Assembly: GCF_039545795.1 (NCBI RefSeq)
Contig: NZ_CP154260.1
Span: 3,539,001-3,603,000 of the forward strand
Direction of reading: 5' to 3'
Source of the DNA: Chitinophaga niabensis
GTDB taxonomy: Bacteria; Bacteroidota; Bacteroidia; Chitinophagales; Chitinophagaceae
DNA: 64,000 bases
Positions 17,791-27,464 of the stretch are shown in pieces (the first letter of the stretch is position 1; each line of letters opens with the position of its first letter). The notes below the pieces were generated by a model. The model saw only the letters and a program-made list of their open reading frames with translations. It had not been told where the DNA came from and searched no databases. Position numbers and translations under genes: made by a program.

Positions 17791-18975
17791 TTAGCGTAGC
17801 TGCCCGAAGATGGTCATTTCTGCCATCCAGAAATAATCCGAATTACCCCATGTCTGCAACATCTTGATACGGATGTATCTTACGGGTGGTGCATCCAGCG
17901 GGAATTTGAACTCATGCCCGGCTATCGCTTTCAGAATATCATCGTTGGAATTGGTACCAATGGGCAGGCCGGAGGGTTTCACGGTTTCACAATCCATCAG
18001 TTTCACCCAGCTGCTGAAACTACCATCTGAAGAAGGTGCATTGCTGCCCCATATTTCAAACTGATGAGGATCACCTGCACTGTACAATAAAGCCTGTTCA
18101 TCTGTGGCGCCTCTAGGGATAAAATTAAAGCGGCTCAGTTTAGCTGTTACACCCAGGTCAAAAGAGTACCAATGCGGAATACCGGAACCGTTGGCGGTAC
18201 GCAGCCAGGTACCGGTAGCGCTGGAACCACCGGCTATCACATTATTCCAGAGGTTACTCATGGGATGGTTCCCAAAGAATGTGGCATCAGTTGGCAATTT
18301 ATAAGCTTTGAATAGCTTTTTATCCAATTGCACTTCAGCGAATGGCGTAACGAGTTTACCAATAGTATCAGAAAGGTTGCCCCATCTGTCCCTCACATAC
18401 AGGCCAAACCAGCGCTCCTTGTCATCAAAACCGCGGGTGGAGAACATGCCACTCTTCTGGCTGGTGTAGAACATATCTGCCGGGATGATGGTGCCTCTTT
18501 CATCTTTTGTGAGTACTCCTATGGTGATATTGGAAGAATCCTCATTGAGGAAATGGGTGGTGATACCGCCAAAATCTGCTTCAAAAGTGAGTGAGGCCAA
18601 TGTTTTTTCTATGGGAGGCGTTAAAGGTTTCACTTTCACGGTCACAGGCGCGGAAGCTACTTCTGTACGGCTCACCGCATATAATTTCACTTCTCTTTCA
18701 TCTGTACTGCCAAAACCATCCAGTGTGATATTGGTGTTGTAGAAAGTGGAGATCATCTGCATTTTCTTTCCCGGCCTGATCTCGAATTCTGCTTTTACAT
18801 ACAGGAGTTCGGGATCGTCAGGTAATGTATAGGTAAGTGTTACTTTGCCGGGGAGGTTCTGCACCTGCACATTGCTTACCGGGCCGGGGGCTTTGCCGCC
18901 TTCTGCCAGTGGTTTCAGTTGCTCCTCTTTGCAGCCCAGAACAAGTACTGCAAGTAAGATTATTAAGTTGCGCAT
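17791..18975 (-). CDS. DUF4959/DUF5126/DUF5000-type surface lipoprotein (locus 2)
   Basis: Starting at MRNLIILL (ATG at 18975) gives a 394-residue lipoprotein with lipobox LVLGC. A farther ATG at 19005 would overlap SusD and is less likely. DUF4959 features are clear (GKAPGPVSNVQVQNLPGK, YTLPDDPELLYVKA). The C-terminal part looks like DUF5000/discoidin (WYSFDLGVTAKLSRFNF, QFEIWGSNAPSSDG, VRYIRIKML). It is the paralogue of the locus 1 gene at 6080-7258. A role in ligand capture at the surface is inferred from association with SusC/SusD. Confidence 0.82.
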   Translation of the reverse strand: MRNLIILLAVLVLGCKEEQLKPLAEGGKAPGPVSNVQVQNLPGKVTLTYTLPDDPELLYVKAEFEIRPGKKMQMISTFYNTNITLDGFGSTDEREVKLYAVSRTEVASAPVTVKVKPLTPPIEKTLASLTFEADFGGITTHFLNEDSSNITIGVLTKDERGTIIPADMFYTSQKSGMFSTRGFDDKERWFGLYVRDRWGNLSDTIGKLVTPFAEVQLDKKLFKAYKLPTDATFFGNHPMSNLWNNVIAGGSSATGTWLRTANGSGIPHWYSFDLGVTAKLSRFNFIPRGATDEQALLYSAGDPHQFEIWGSNAPSSDGSFSSWVKLMDCETVKPSGLPIGTNSNDDILKAIAGHEFKFPLDAPPVRYIRIKMLQTWGNSDYFWMAEMTIFGQLR

Positions 18976-18998
18976 TGTAGTTTCTTTAAGGTTTTTAA

Positions 18999-20888
18999 TT
19001 ACCATCCGGGATTCTGCACCAGGTTGTTATTCACAATAAGATCATTTTCCATGATGGGCCAGAGATAATCACGTTTCCTGAAAGTCATGTTAAACAATGG
19101 TTTCACCGTGTAATATTCTGCTACTGTTTTACCGCCATAGTTCCAGCCGGTGATAGGTTCATTTAAAACACGTTCAGCTTCCTTCCATCTCCGGAGGTCC
19201 CAGAAACGTGCCCCTTCAAAGGCCATTTCTATCAGGCGTTCCTGGTGTATGATCTTACGCATACCTTCTTTTTGCATATAGGCACCGGGATTGATAGAGA
19301 ACTGCGTCCAGGATTCTGCTACGGTTTTGAGATTAGCGCGTGCCCTTACCAGGTCTATCCACTTCATTGTTTCTGCGGTGGGGCCTTCTGATTCATTCAG
19401 GGCTTCTGCATACAACAGGTAGATATCCGCTAAGCGGATCACCGGCCAGGGATAAGTTTGAAAGGTGATCTCATTGGCGTTGGAAACAGTCTGGGGGTTT
19501 ACCAGTTTCTTAGGCCAGTAACCGGTCATGGAATAGGCCCATGCATGGTTATTGGCTATCTGGCCCAGCTTTGCTTCCAGGTAGGTATTACTGGTATCGC
19601 TGAAACGGCCGTGACCATACCATCTTCCACCATCAAAACCAAGGTTGGCGTAAAAGCGCACTTCCCTGTCGAAGTTCAGCACAGCAGTGCTGTAAGCGGG
19701 TTTGATACGGAGAAAATCTCCGGCAGCGGCTACTTTTACATTATAACGGTTCACGTAATCCCATGTTTTATCTTCTGAAATGGGTACGCCATTTTTTGAA
19801 TAGAACTGCTCTGCTATTTTAAGTGGTGCGCCAAAGCTGGATAATGTACCGGTTTGTTTTTCTCCTGAAAACAGGCGGGGCAAACACTCCTGCTGCAAGC
19901 TGCCGATGAGGTTGACCGTGCTGGTCCATACGATCTCTTTATTCCATCTTTCACAAACAGCGTTACGAACACTCAATTCAGCTCTTGTTTCCGGGGACAG
20001 TGTAAAGGGATAATTGGCCGGATTGAAAACATAGAGTTCATTACCTGCGGCCTGGCATTCTTCAATGGCGGCTTTACAGGCTTCTGCGGCTCTTTTCCAC
20101 TTCTGCTCATCATATTGCGGATTGAAAAGGTTCACCCCTTCTTTTCCTTTAAAAGTGCCATAGTCGCTATTACCATTAAACAGCGGGCTCGCGGCTGTTA
20201 CCAGCAATTGTGCCTTCACGCATAATGCAATGGACTTTGTGGCTCTTCCTGCCTCAGTGGCTTCATTATCGATCCTCACCGGCAGATCTGCCACCGCTTC
20301 ATCCAGCAGGCGGGCGATATAGTTCACGCAGGAATCCACCGGCGCCTGTTTCACCCTTACTTCTGAAGTGCTGCTGGTGATAGGCAGATTTTTATCTATC
20401 AAAGGAATAGGGCCATACATGCGGAACAGGAAGAAATGATAGTAGGCCTTGAGGAATTTCACTTCCGCAGCCCATCTTACTTTTTCATAATCATCCATGT
20501 CCGGCACCTTATGGATATTATCCAGGAAAGTATTGCAATCCCGGAGGGCAACGAACATGCCTCTTCCACCTTGCCCGCCTCCCCAATAATTGGAATAAGG
20601 GTTCACAACGTTCTGAAATCCTTTGGCGATATTCCAGGCTATTTTATTGACGCCCACATTGAACTCATTGGCCCATATTTCATCGCCACCCAAAATGGTA
20701 ACGTACTCATATGAACTTACAAATCTTGGCTGGTAACTATAACAGGTGAACAGGTATTGTTCTGCCGTGTTGCGCATTCTGAAAACATGATCTACCGTTG
20801 CGATATTATCCGGTACAATGTCCAGGTAATGACAGCCAAAGGTGAATGGCCAGAGGAGTAATACGATCGATATTTTTACGTACTTCAT
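18999..20888 (-). CDS. SusD/RagB-family nutrient-binding lipoprotein (locus 2)
   Basis: The best start is ATG at 20888 (MKYVKISIVLLL), giving 629 residues with lipobox FTFGC and no overlap with SusC (stop at 20899). SusD signatures are HYLDIVPDN, the helix AYYHFFLFRMYGPIPLIDKN, and the C-terminal YLLYAEALNESEGP and LWPIMENDLIVNNNLVQNPGW. It pairs with the SusC gene directly upstream to bind and deliver a ligand. It is clearly paralogous to the locus 1 SusD over its entire length. Confidence 0.95.
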   Translation of the reverse strand: MKYVKISIVLLLWPFTFGCHYLDIVPDNIATVDHVFRMRNTAEQYLFTCYSYQPRFVSSYEYVTILGGDEIWANEFNVGVNKIAWNIAKGFQNVVNPYSNYWGGGQGGRGMFVALRDCNTFLDNIHKVPDMDDYEKVRWAAEVKFLKAYYHFFLFRMYGPIPLIDKNLPITSSTSEVRVKQAPVDSCVNYIARLLDEAVADLPVRIDNEATEAGRATKSIALCVKAQLLVTAASPLFNGNSDYGTFKGKEGVNLFNPQYDEQKWKRAAEACKAAIEECQAAGNELYVFNPANYPFTLSPETRAELSVRNAVCERWNKEIVWTSTVNLIGSLQQECLPRLFSGEKQTGTLSSFGAPLKIAEQFYSKNGVPISEDKTWDYVNRYNVKVAAAGDFLRIKPAYSTAVLNFDREVRFYANLGFDGGRWYGHGRFSDTSNTYLEAKLGQIANNHAWAYSMTGYWPKKLVNPQTVSNANEITFQTYPWPVIRLADIYLLYAEALNESEGPTAETMKWIDLVRARANLKTVAESWTQFSINPGAYMQKEGMRKIIHQERLIEMAFEGARFWDLRRWKEAERVLNEPITGWNYGGKTVAEYYTVKPLFNMTFRKRDYLWPIMENDLIVNNNLVQNPGW

Positions 20889-20898
20889 AGATCTCTTT

Positions 20899-23800
20899 TT
20901 AAAATGATAACTGCGCACCAACATTGATCACTTTCTGCAGCGGGTAACCTAAACCGTTACCGCCCATTTCCACATCCCAATCCTTAAACTTGCTGAGCAG
21001 TAAAAGGTTGATACCGTTGGCGTAGATCCTTGTTTTATCTATCTTATATCGTTTGGTGAATGTAGTGGGTAATGTATATCCCAGTTCCAGTGTTTTCAGG
21101 CGCAGGAATGCTCCGTTGCGCATGAACCAGGTACTTATTTGTGTATTGTTGGCTAAAGGGCGGGAACTGAGGCGCGGCCATTTGGCATAGAGGTTCCGGT
21201 TCTGTTCAGACCAGTAGTCATCTGCATAAGCCTGTAACAAGGCTCTTTCATTCACAAAAGGAGCTGTTCGCTCTGCATCTATCCAGAAAGATTCCCTTGC
21301 CAGGCCCTGGAAAAAAGCAGAAAGATCAAAGTTCTTCCAGCCCAGTGAAAAACCGAATCCGTATACGATCTCCGGTGTTGTGGGATAACCGATGGGCACC
21401 ATATCCCGTGTAGTGATCTGGCCATCGCCATTCACATCATGGTATTTGATATCCCCGGCCCTGTATTCTCCAAATCCCTGTGCGGGCGAATTGGCTACTT
21501 CCGCATCATCTCCGAATAAACGTTCTGCAATATATCCACGCTGCTGTGAAAGCGGCCATCCAACTCTCGACAAATACTTTTCTGTGTATTCAGGTTCTTC
21601 ATACACTTTAAACTCACTGGTGGCATAGGTTACGTTACCTCTTGCCTGGATCCAGAAATTAGGATTAAAGTGATGGCTGTAGTCTACAGACAAATCAAAT
21701 CCTTTGCCGGTAGCCTCTCCCAGGTTAGCTTTTACATCTGAGTTACCGGCCAGTGAATTACCCAGCACCCCCATTGTTACAGGAATAAAGGCGCGGGTCA
21801 TCAGGATGTTCTTACGGTGTTCTGTATAAACATCCAGGAGGATATTTACTTTATTGAACAGTCCCACTTCAAGACCATAGTTGGTTTTAACGGCTGTTTC
21901 CCAGGTGATATCGTTATTGCCGTAGCGGTTGATGAAAATACCGTTGCGTGCATAGGAAAAAGTTGTACCGAATACAGATCTCCTGGCGCCATCATTCATG
22001 TTCACATCTGCGAGATAGAAGAACCTGTCTTCCGGAGAACCGATGGCATCGTTCCCTACCAGGCCATATGTATAACGCAGTTTCAGATTGCTCACTACAT
22101 TTTGCAGCGGCTTCCAGTAGTTTTCGTTGGATACGATCCAGGCAGCGCCCACAGAGGGGAAGAAGCCAAAACGTTTGCTCTCGTAGAAACGTTCAGAACC
22201 ATTATAGCCAAAGTCGAACTCTGCGAAATACTTGTTATCGTAAGAATAAGTATACCTGCCGGAAAGGCCAACGTTCCGGTGCGGCAATGATAATTGCAGG
22301 GAACCGCCGTTTGCCATCACCTGGTTATTCAGCAGGAATACCAGCAAGGCACTCACGTTATGCTTTTCATCAATGGCTTTGTTATAGTTTAATGAGGTTT
22401 GGATATAAGTAGTGGAATTGATGGTCTTATCTCCTTCATCATAGTTGAGGTATTCTGTACCGCCATTAGGGTTCAGTTGTGACAGGGTGTACTTATCGGC
22501 ATACTTATCATAACTGCCTACCTGGTACCAGAAGGGATTGTAAAAACGTTTCACATCAAAATAAGAAACACGGGATGTATTGAACAGCGCATTGAGCACA
22601 AGCCCTTCCGTGATCATGGACAGGTTCTGTTTCAGTTCAAACTGCGCTACCAGGTTGGAGCGGGTGGATTGCATATACCCTTTCACCATATCCGCATAGG
22701 GGTTGATATAGTTCCCGTTATCCCCGGCATTACCGAACATAATATGCCTTACAAATGCATGTGCGGAATCCGTTGGGAAATAGGCCGGGAACAATACAGG
22801 ATTAGCCTGGATCACCCGCTGGTACATTTCCGAACCGGAATTCAGCGGACCAGTATAATCATCAAAGGTGCCAAATAACCTCACGCCTACTTCTGTTGAC
22901 TTGGTAAGATTAATGTTCACATTGGAACGCAGGGAATAAGTTTTGAGGTTGATATTGTTATTGAAGTTATTCCGTTTGTCCACTTTCAGCATACCATTAT
23001 CCTTGTTCAGCGTGGCTGCCAGGTAATAACGGGCAATCTTACCACCACCGGAAACATTGAAGTTGGCGCGCTGGTTCATGGTATAATCCTTGAACATTTC
23101 CTTGCGCCAGTCTGTGGCAGGATAAACAAGTGGATTAGTACCTGCAATAGTATTATCTATTTTCTCTTCCTGGTAAGGTAGTTTTTCCAGTGGTGTTCTG
23201 GTGAGTACGGCTTCATTCCCTAAACGCATGTAGGTGATGGGGTCTGCCAGTTTCACATTCTTTGTGGGGGCAGACATGGAATTCTCCAGGCGTACGGAGA
23301 TCCTTGCTTTACCTTCCACCCCTTCTTTTGTAGTAACCAGGATCACACCATTAGCTCCCCGGGCACCATATAAAGCGGTAGAGGTAGCATCCTTCATGAT
23401 AGAGAAACTGGCGATATCATCTACCTGCAAACGGGCAAGATCTGTAGTGGTAAGTTCCACCCCGTCTATCAGGATCAGCGGATCTTTTTTATAGCCAAAA
23501 GTGGTAACACCGCGAATGAAGAAGTCTGCATTATCAGCACCCGGCTCTCCACTCCGCTGATAAGCGATCACACCAGCCAAACGACCGGCCAGTGCAGTGG
23601 TGAGGTTACTGGAAGGTACTTTCAGTTCTTTTGGATTAATGGTGGTCATGGCACCTACCACTTCTTTCTTTTTCTGTGTACCGAATGCCACGATCACTGT
23701 TTCTTCCAGTTGATTGGACGCATAGGCCAGGCGGACATTGATCACATCCCTCCCGCTTACGGTGATCTCCTGTTTGTCAAATCCCACCATACTATAGATG

Positions 23801-24327
23801 AGCACTGCGGCATCGTCCGGAACGTCCAGTACATATTTACCATTCAGATCAGTGGTGGTTCCCACACTGGGTGTACTTTTCACCTGGATGGTAACACCGG
23901 GCAGCGGTGTACCGGAAGTATCCGTAACAGTACCTCTTACATCCTTTCTCACGGTATTCTCGCCAATGGTCGTAATGGCAATGAGGTTTCCTTCCAGCAG
24001 CTTGTATTCCAGGTTAGCAACCGGCAGTACTGTTTGCAGTACTTTAAATACAGATTCCCCTTCCACATTCAGGTCTATTTTCCGGTCTGTTTTTAACTTC
24101 CGCTCACTGAAAATGAAGTGATACTTTGTTTGTGCTTCTATGAGCAACAACACTTTCTTCAGGTCTGCTGCCTGCAGGTTCAGGGACACTTTGTCCTGAG
24201 ACCGCACAGTAGCTGAAACCTGGAGTAAAGACAGCAAAATAAAAATGAAGGTCAGTTTCATAAACACGAATGCCTTTATTAGCGCATGCTGAGGCCTGAA
24301 AGCATACACTAAGTGCTTTTTTTTCAT
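20899..24327 (-). CDS. SusC/RagA TonB-dependent transporter with STN domain (locus 2)
   Basis: The protein has 1142 residues. The hydrophobic signal core is at residues 23-40; an internal ATG at 24261 (MKLTFIFIL) is an alternative start. The STN domain is at about 45-120 (LQAADLKKVLLLIEAQTKYHF). The CarboxypepD_reg domain is at about 128-200 (GTVTDTSGTPLPGVTIQVK). The plug begins near 210 and the barrel fills the rest. Function: TonB-energised import plus trans-envelope signalling to FecR. About 137 bp separates it from FecR. It shares a 42-residue identical plug segment with the locus 1 SusC but differs in its STN and CarboxypepD_reg domains. Confidence 0.96.
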   Translation of the reverse strand: MKKKHLVYAFRPQHALIKAFVFMKLTFIFILLSLLQVSATVRSQDKVSLNLQAADLKKVLLLIEAQTKYHFIFSERKLKTDRKIDLNVEGESVFKVLQTVLPVANLEYKLLEGNLIAITTIGENTVRKDVRGTVTDTSGTPLPGVTIQVKSTPSVGTTTDLNGKYVLDVPDDAAVLIYSMVGFDKQEITVSGRDVINVRLAYASNQLEETVIVAFGTQKKKEVVGAMTTINPKELKVPSSNLTTALAGRLAGVIAYQRSGEPGADNADFFIRGVTTFGYKKDPLILIDGVELTTTDLARLQVDDIASFSIMKDATSTALYGARGANGVILVTTKEGVEGKARISVRLENSMSAPTKNVKLADPITYMRLGNEAVLTRTPLEKLPYQEEKIDNTIAGTNPLVYPATDWRKEMFKDYTMNQRANFNVSGGGKIARYYLAATLNKDNGMLKVDKRNNFNNNINLKTYSLRSNVNINLTKSTEVGVRLFGTFDDYTGPLNSGSEMYQRVIQANPVLFPAYFPTDSAHAFVRHIMFGNAGDNGNYINPYADMVKGYMQSTRSNLVAQFELKQNLSMITEGLVLNALFNTSRVSYFDVKRFYNPFWYQVGSYDKYADKYTLSQLNPNGGTEYLNYDEGDKTINSTTYIQTSLNYNKAIDEKHNVSALLVFLLNNQVMANGGSLQLSLPHRNVGLSGRYTYSYDNKYFAEFDFGYNGSERFYESKRFGFFPSVGAAWIVSNENYWKPLQNVVSNLKLRYTYGLVGNDAIGSPEDRFFYLADVNMNDGARRSVFGTTFSYARNGIFINRYGNNDITWETAVKTNYGLEVGLFNKVNILLDVYTEHRKNILMTRAFIPVTMGVLGNSLAGNSDVKANLGEATGKGFDLSVDYSHHFNPNFWIQARGNVTYATSEFKVYEEPEYTEKYLSRVGWPLSQQRGYIAERLFGDDAEVANSPAQGFGEYRAGDIKYHDVNGDGQITTRDMVPIGYPTTPEIVYGFGFSLGWKNFDLSAFFQGLARESFWIDAERTAPFVNERALLQAYADDYWSEQNRNLYAKWPRLSSRPLANNTQISTWFMRNGAFLRLKTLELGYTLPTTFTKRYKIDKTRIYANGINLLLLSKFKDWDVEMGGNGLGYPLQKVINVGAQLSF

Positions 24328-24464
24328 AACTTCGTAGAATTAGTAATTGATAAATAGGAAGCCGCTGTCCCTTAAATACGGCAACTTCCATTACATGCTA
24401 ATGAGCGAGGGATGGTTAGAACATCTCTCGTTTTTTTGTTACAGCAAAGGCATTTCTATTTTGG

Positions 24465-25481
24465 TTAATAAATGATCACACGATCTTCTATAATTTTATA
24501 ATTGAATCCTTCGGTTAGTTGTAAAGCTTCTAATGCCTGTATTAAAGTTTCTTTCTTAAACAGCCCCGTGAATCTAAGCTGCTGTATTGACGTGTTTTCA
24601 AATTGTATCGTTACATTGTACCAGCGTTCCATCCTGGTAGCAAGGTTGGCAAAGGATTCATCGCTAAAGATGAGCTTATTGTCCACCCAGGCGGTTTCAA
24701 CAATAACGCTGTCTTCTTTTGCGAAGTAGGTGGCGCCGCTGATCACCGGTTCTTCCGGACGCTCGCTGACGCTATCCTGTTGGTTGGCAATAATGAATTT
24801 CTCTGCCGGTTTTAACCGGAACTTTTTTCCCGGAACTTTTACCAGCGCCACTTCCACTACGCCTGAAATCAGCGTGGCCTCGGAAGTACTATCATCCGGA
24901 TAAGAGCGTACATTAAAACTTGTTCCCAATACATTTATATCCATCTTATCCGTATGCACGATAAAGGGGCTTTCTGCATCCTTCGCTACATCAAAATAGG
25001 CTTCTCCCTTCAGGTATACTTCCCGCAGGCCGTTTTTGAAACGGGCGGGGTATTTCAATTCACTGTCTGCATTTAACCATACCGTAGTACCATCCGCCAG
25101 TTTGATCAGGGAACGGGTGCCACGTGTATTGTATTCAGAGGTTAAGGCCGGTTCTTTCAACAGCCACAATAAGGCAGCGGCACACAATACCAATACGGCC
25201 GCAGCACCCAGCAGGGGTATCCACCACCTTCTGGTGGCGGGGGGCTTTATAGCGGGCCATACGGTATCGTCCATGCGCGACACCAGTTTGTTAAAGGCAT
25301 TCCTTGTTCCTTTTTCATCTCCTCCTTTATGGCTGTTATGCCAGTACTGCACGAGTGCTTCCCGGGCTCTGCGTAAGGAAGGGTTGGCCAATAACATCGT
25401 TTCCAGCTCTTTTTGCTCTTCTGCTGAGATCTCCCCGGATAACTGACGGGTAAGCAACCAAATAAATCTGTCTGTTTGCAT
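24465..25481 (-). CDS. FecR-family anti-sigma factor (locus 2)
   Basis: The 338-aa protein has the N-terminal sigma-binding part (LTRQLSGEISAEEQKELETML), one membrane helix near 88-108 (PLLGAAAVLVLCAAALLWLL) and a periplasmic FecR domain (IKLADGTTVWLNADSELKYP, GEAYFDVAKDAESPFIVHT, VLGTSFNVRSYPDD). The C-terminal domain (about 265-335) ends in a beta hairpin (FNYKIIEDRVIIY). It is predicted to control the sigma factor encoded next to it in response to the SusC STN domain. Confidence 0.93.
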   Translation of the reverse strand: MQTDRFIWLLTRQLSGEISAEEQKELETMLLANPSLRRAREALVQYWHNSHKGGDEKGTRNAFNKLVSRMDDTVWPAIKPPATRRWWIPLLGAAAVLVLCAAALLWLLKEPALTSEYNTRGTRSLIKLADGTTVWLNADSELKYPARFKNGLREVYLKGEAYFDVAKDAESPFIVHTDKMDINVLGTSFNVRSYPDDSTSEATLISGVVEVALVKVPGKKFRLKPAEKFIIANQQDSVSERPEEPVISGATYFAKEDSVIVETAWVDNKLIFSDESFANLATRMERWYNVTIQFENTSIQQLRFTGLFKKETLIQALEALQLTEGFNYKIIEDRVIIY

Positions 25482-25560
25482 TTTTATAAAGCTTGCGCTG
25501 GTAACTGTACATAAGACACCAATTGGGGGGCAGGTTACGTACCAGGTTAAAAAAAATATT

Positions 25561-26181
25561 TTACTGAAGGAGAGCGGCCAGAAGAATGGCCAGGGGAAGC
25601 ATGGAACCAGTGGTCTTTTGCCGGGTCAGGTAAGGCTGCAGGGTGGTATGGAGTTGTTTTACCGCTTTGAACAGTTGTGTTTCCACGGTCCTGTGGGAGA
25701 GGTTGAGTATTTCAGCCACTTCCCGGGGCTTGAACCCCTCTTCTTTAATAAGGCGGAAGATCTGGCGTCTGCCGGGAGGTAACATTTCTATTGCTTCATC
25801 CAGGCGGGTCAGCAATTCTTTCCACTCCGTTGCATGGGAAGGATCAAAGGAATGAATGATGCTTTGTTCCTCTCCGCTGTCCTCTGTTGAGATAACCCGA
25901 TAAGCGGAGTATTTGCGCATGTGGTTGAGGGACTGGTTACGGATGGCGGTGAAAAGGTATTTTTCAATATGCACCACCTCCCGGAAAGATTGCCGGCCGG
26001 TCCATAATTTAAGGAACAGGTCAGATACGATCTCTTCTGCTACCTGGTGGCTATGTACATATTCCATGGAAAACCTCACCAGCCGCTGATAACAGAGGTG
26101 AAATAACGCTTCAAATGATTTTTGATCATCGTGCTGGCATATGTTCTGCCATAAGGTAGAGAGATGCATTTTATCAGCCAT
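25561..26181 (-). CDS. ECF RNA polymerase sigma-70 factor (locus 2)
   Basis: The 206-aa protein has sigma region 2 (FEALFHLCYQRLVRFSMEYV, AEEIVSDLFLKLW) and region 4 (EEGFKPREVAEILNLSHRTVETQLFKAVKQL). It is of the FecI-like type that pairs with FecR in Bacteroidota. A hydrophobic tail (LPLAILLAALL) at the C-terminus resembles that of its locus 1 counterpart. It is the first gene of locus 2. Confidence 0.94.
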   Translation of the reverse strand: MADKMHLSTLWQNICQHDDQKSFEALFHLCYQRLVRFSMEYVHSHQVAEEIVSDLFLKLWTGRQSFREVVHIEKYLFTAIRNQSLNHMRKYSAYRVISTEDSGEEQSIIHSFDPSHATEWKELLTRLDEAIEMLPPGRRQIFRLIKEEGFKPREVAEILNLSHRTVETQLFKAVKQLHTTLQPYLTRQKTTGSMLPLAILLAALLQ

Positions 26182-26232
26182 ACGTGGAAAGGGTCAGGAA
26201 CATTCCTGCGCTCCTAAAGTAATTTTAATAAA

Positions 26233-27426
26233 TTAATATTGCAAGTTTTTAATAAAATGAAGGGTACGGCCTCTACCCTCCGCCTGCAATCCGGTAATAT
26301 TCCCTTTTTCATCCTGTTTAAAAATGATCCGGATGTTCACTTTCTTACCGGAGAATTCCAGGCTGCTGTCTGCAAAGATCTCAAAGGCAGGATTATTTCC
26401 CAGTTTTGCATACAGCTGATCGTTCTGTAAAATGATCTGCAGGGTGGTTCCCTCCGACTGATAAATACCAGAGAACTTTGCCGGGTTTTCTATTTTTATA
26501 TGGGAATTTACCTTTGGCATTTCAAAGGGTTGATTAGAAATGATCTTCTCTATATCATGCCACATTTCATTAACCGGCATCACAGATACATTACTGAGCA
26601 GAATAATAGACAAACTGTCTTTAGGATACACCACATTAATAGCAGAACACCCGAACGATCCGCCGCCATGATAAAAAGCATCCCCTTCTTTCATCCAACC
26701 GTAGGAGAAATCATTGCAGGTATTGTTCCACTTTAAAAGATCTTTCGCAGTGGTATAGAGATCGCCGCTTCCTTTCATCAGGGATGGATCCCTGTAGGGT
26801 GCTACGGTTAAACTGTCGCCTATCATATGATAACCTGCAGAGAGGGATGGAATGACGGAACGTATATTATAAACACCTGTTTGTTTCAGTAAAGGAAGTT
26901 TAGCCGCCAGGATCTTTTCATAAGATGTTTTATAGACTGTTTCCAATATACAGGCCAGCAGAAAATAACCCGGACTGGAATAATGTGTTCCCTGAGGTAA
27001 TAATTCCATTTCCAGTATTGATTGCAGCGCCTGTTCTTTCGTGAGGGGCAGGCGGGATTTGATGGTCCAGTAATCTGTGATCCCTTCATTATGCGGGATG
27101 CCGGATGTATGGGTCAGTAATTGTTCTATGGTGATCTTAGACCAACGGTTAGGGATATAGGAAGAAAGCGGGTCCGTTAAACGAAGCTTCCCCTCCTTTG
27201 CAGCCTGTACGATTAACCAGGCGGTGAATGATTTGGTAACGGAGGCTATCTTAAACCTGCTATCGATACTGTTGGGAACATTGAATTCCATCGAGGCCAT
27301 GCCGGTTGCTCCCTGGTAAATGATACTGTCCTTTTTTGCGATGAGCAGCACACCGCTAAAACCCAGTCTTTCATGCTGTACATTGAGGTATTGTTGCAAT
27401 AAAATGCAAAGGAGGATTGTTTTCAT
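26233..27426 (-). CDS. Serine hydrolase of the beta-lactamase/penicillin-binding fold (class C-like)
   Basis: The protein has 397 residues with a short hydrophobic N-terminus. The SxxK motif is SVTK (Ser62, Lys65). The second motif is YSS (Tyr149) instead of the usual YxN, and the third is HGG in FYHGGGSFG. The C-terminal 80 residues form a small extra domain found in several beta-lactamase-related proteins. Such proteins are usually esterases or D-Ala-D-Ala peptidases rather than antibiotic-resistance enzymes. It stands alone between the sigma factor and the LuxR regulator, all on the minus strand. Confidence 0.82.
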   Translation of the reverse strand: MKTILLCILLQQYLNVQHERLGFSGVLLIAKKDSIIYQGATGMASMEFNVPNSIDSRFKIASVTKSFTAWLIVQAAKEGKLRLTDPLSSYIPNRWSKITIEQLLTHTSGIPHNEGITDYWTIKSRLPLTKEQALQSILEMELLPQGTHYSSPGYFLLACILETVYKTSYEKILAAKLPLLKQTGVYNIRSVIPSLSAGYHMIGDSLTVAPYRDPSLMKGSGDLYTTAKDLLKWNNTCNDFSYGWMKEGDAFYHGGGSFGCSAINVVYPKDSLSIILLSNVSVMPVNEMWHDIEKIISNQPFEMPKVNSHIKIENPAKFSGIYQSEGTTLQIILQNDQLYAKLGNNPAFEIFADSSLEFSGKKVNIRIIFKQDEKGNITGLQAEGRGRTLHFIKNLQY

Positions 27427-27464
27427 GCCCTGTTAGTTGCAGGAAAGGGGAAAACATTACAGGC

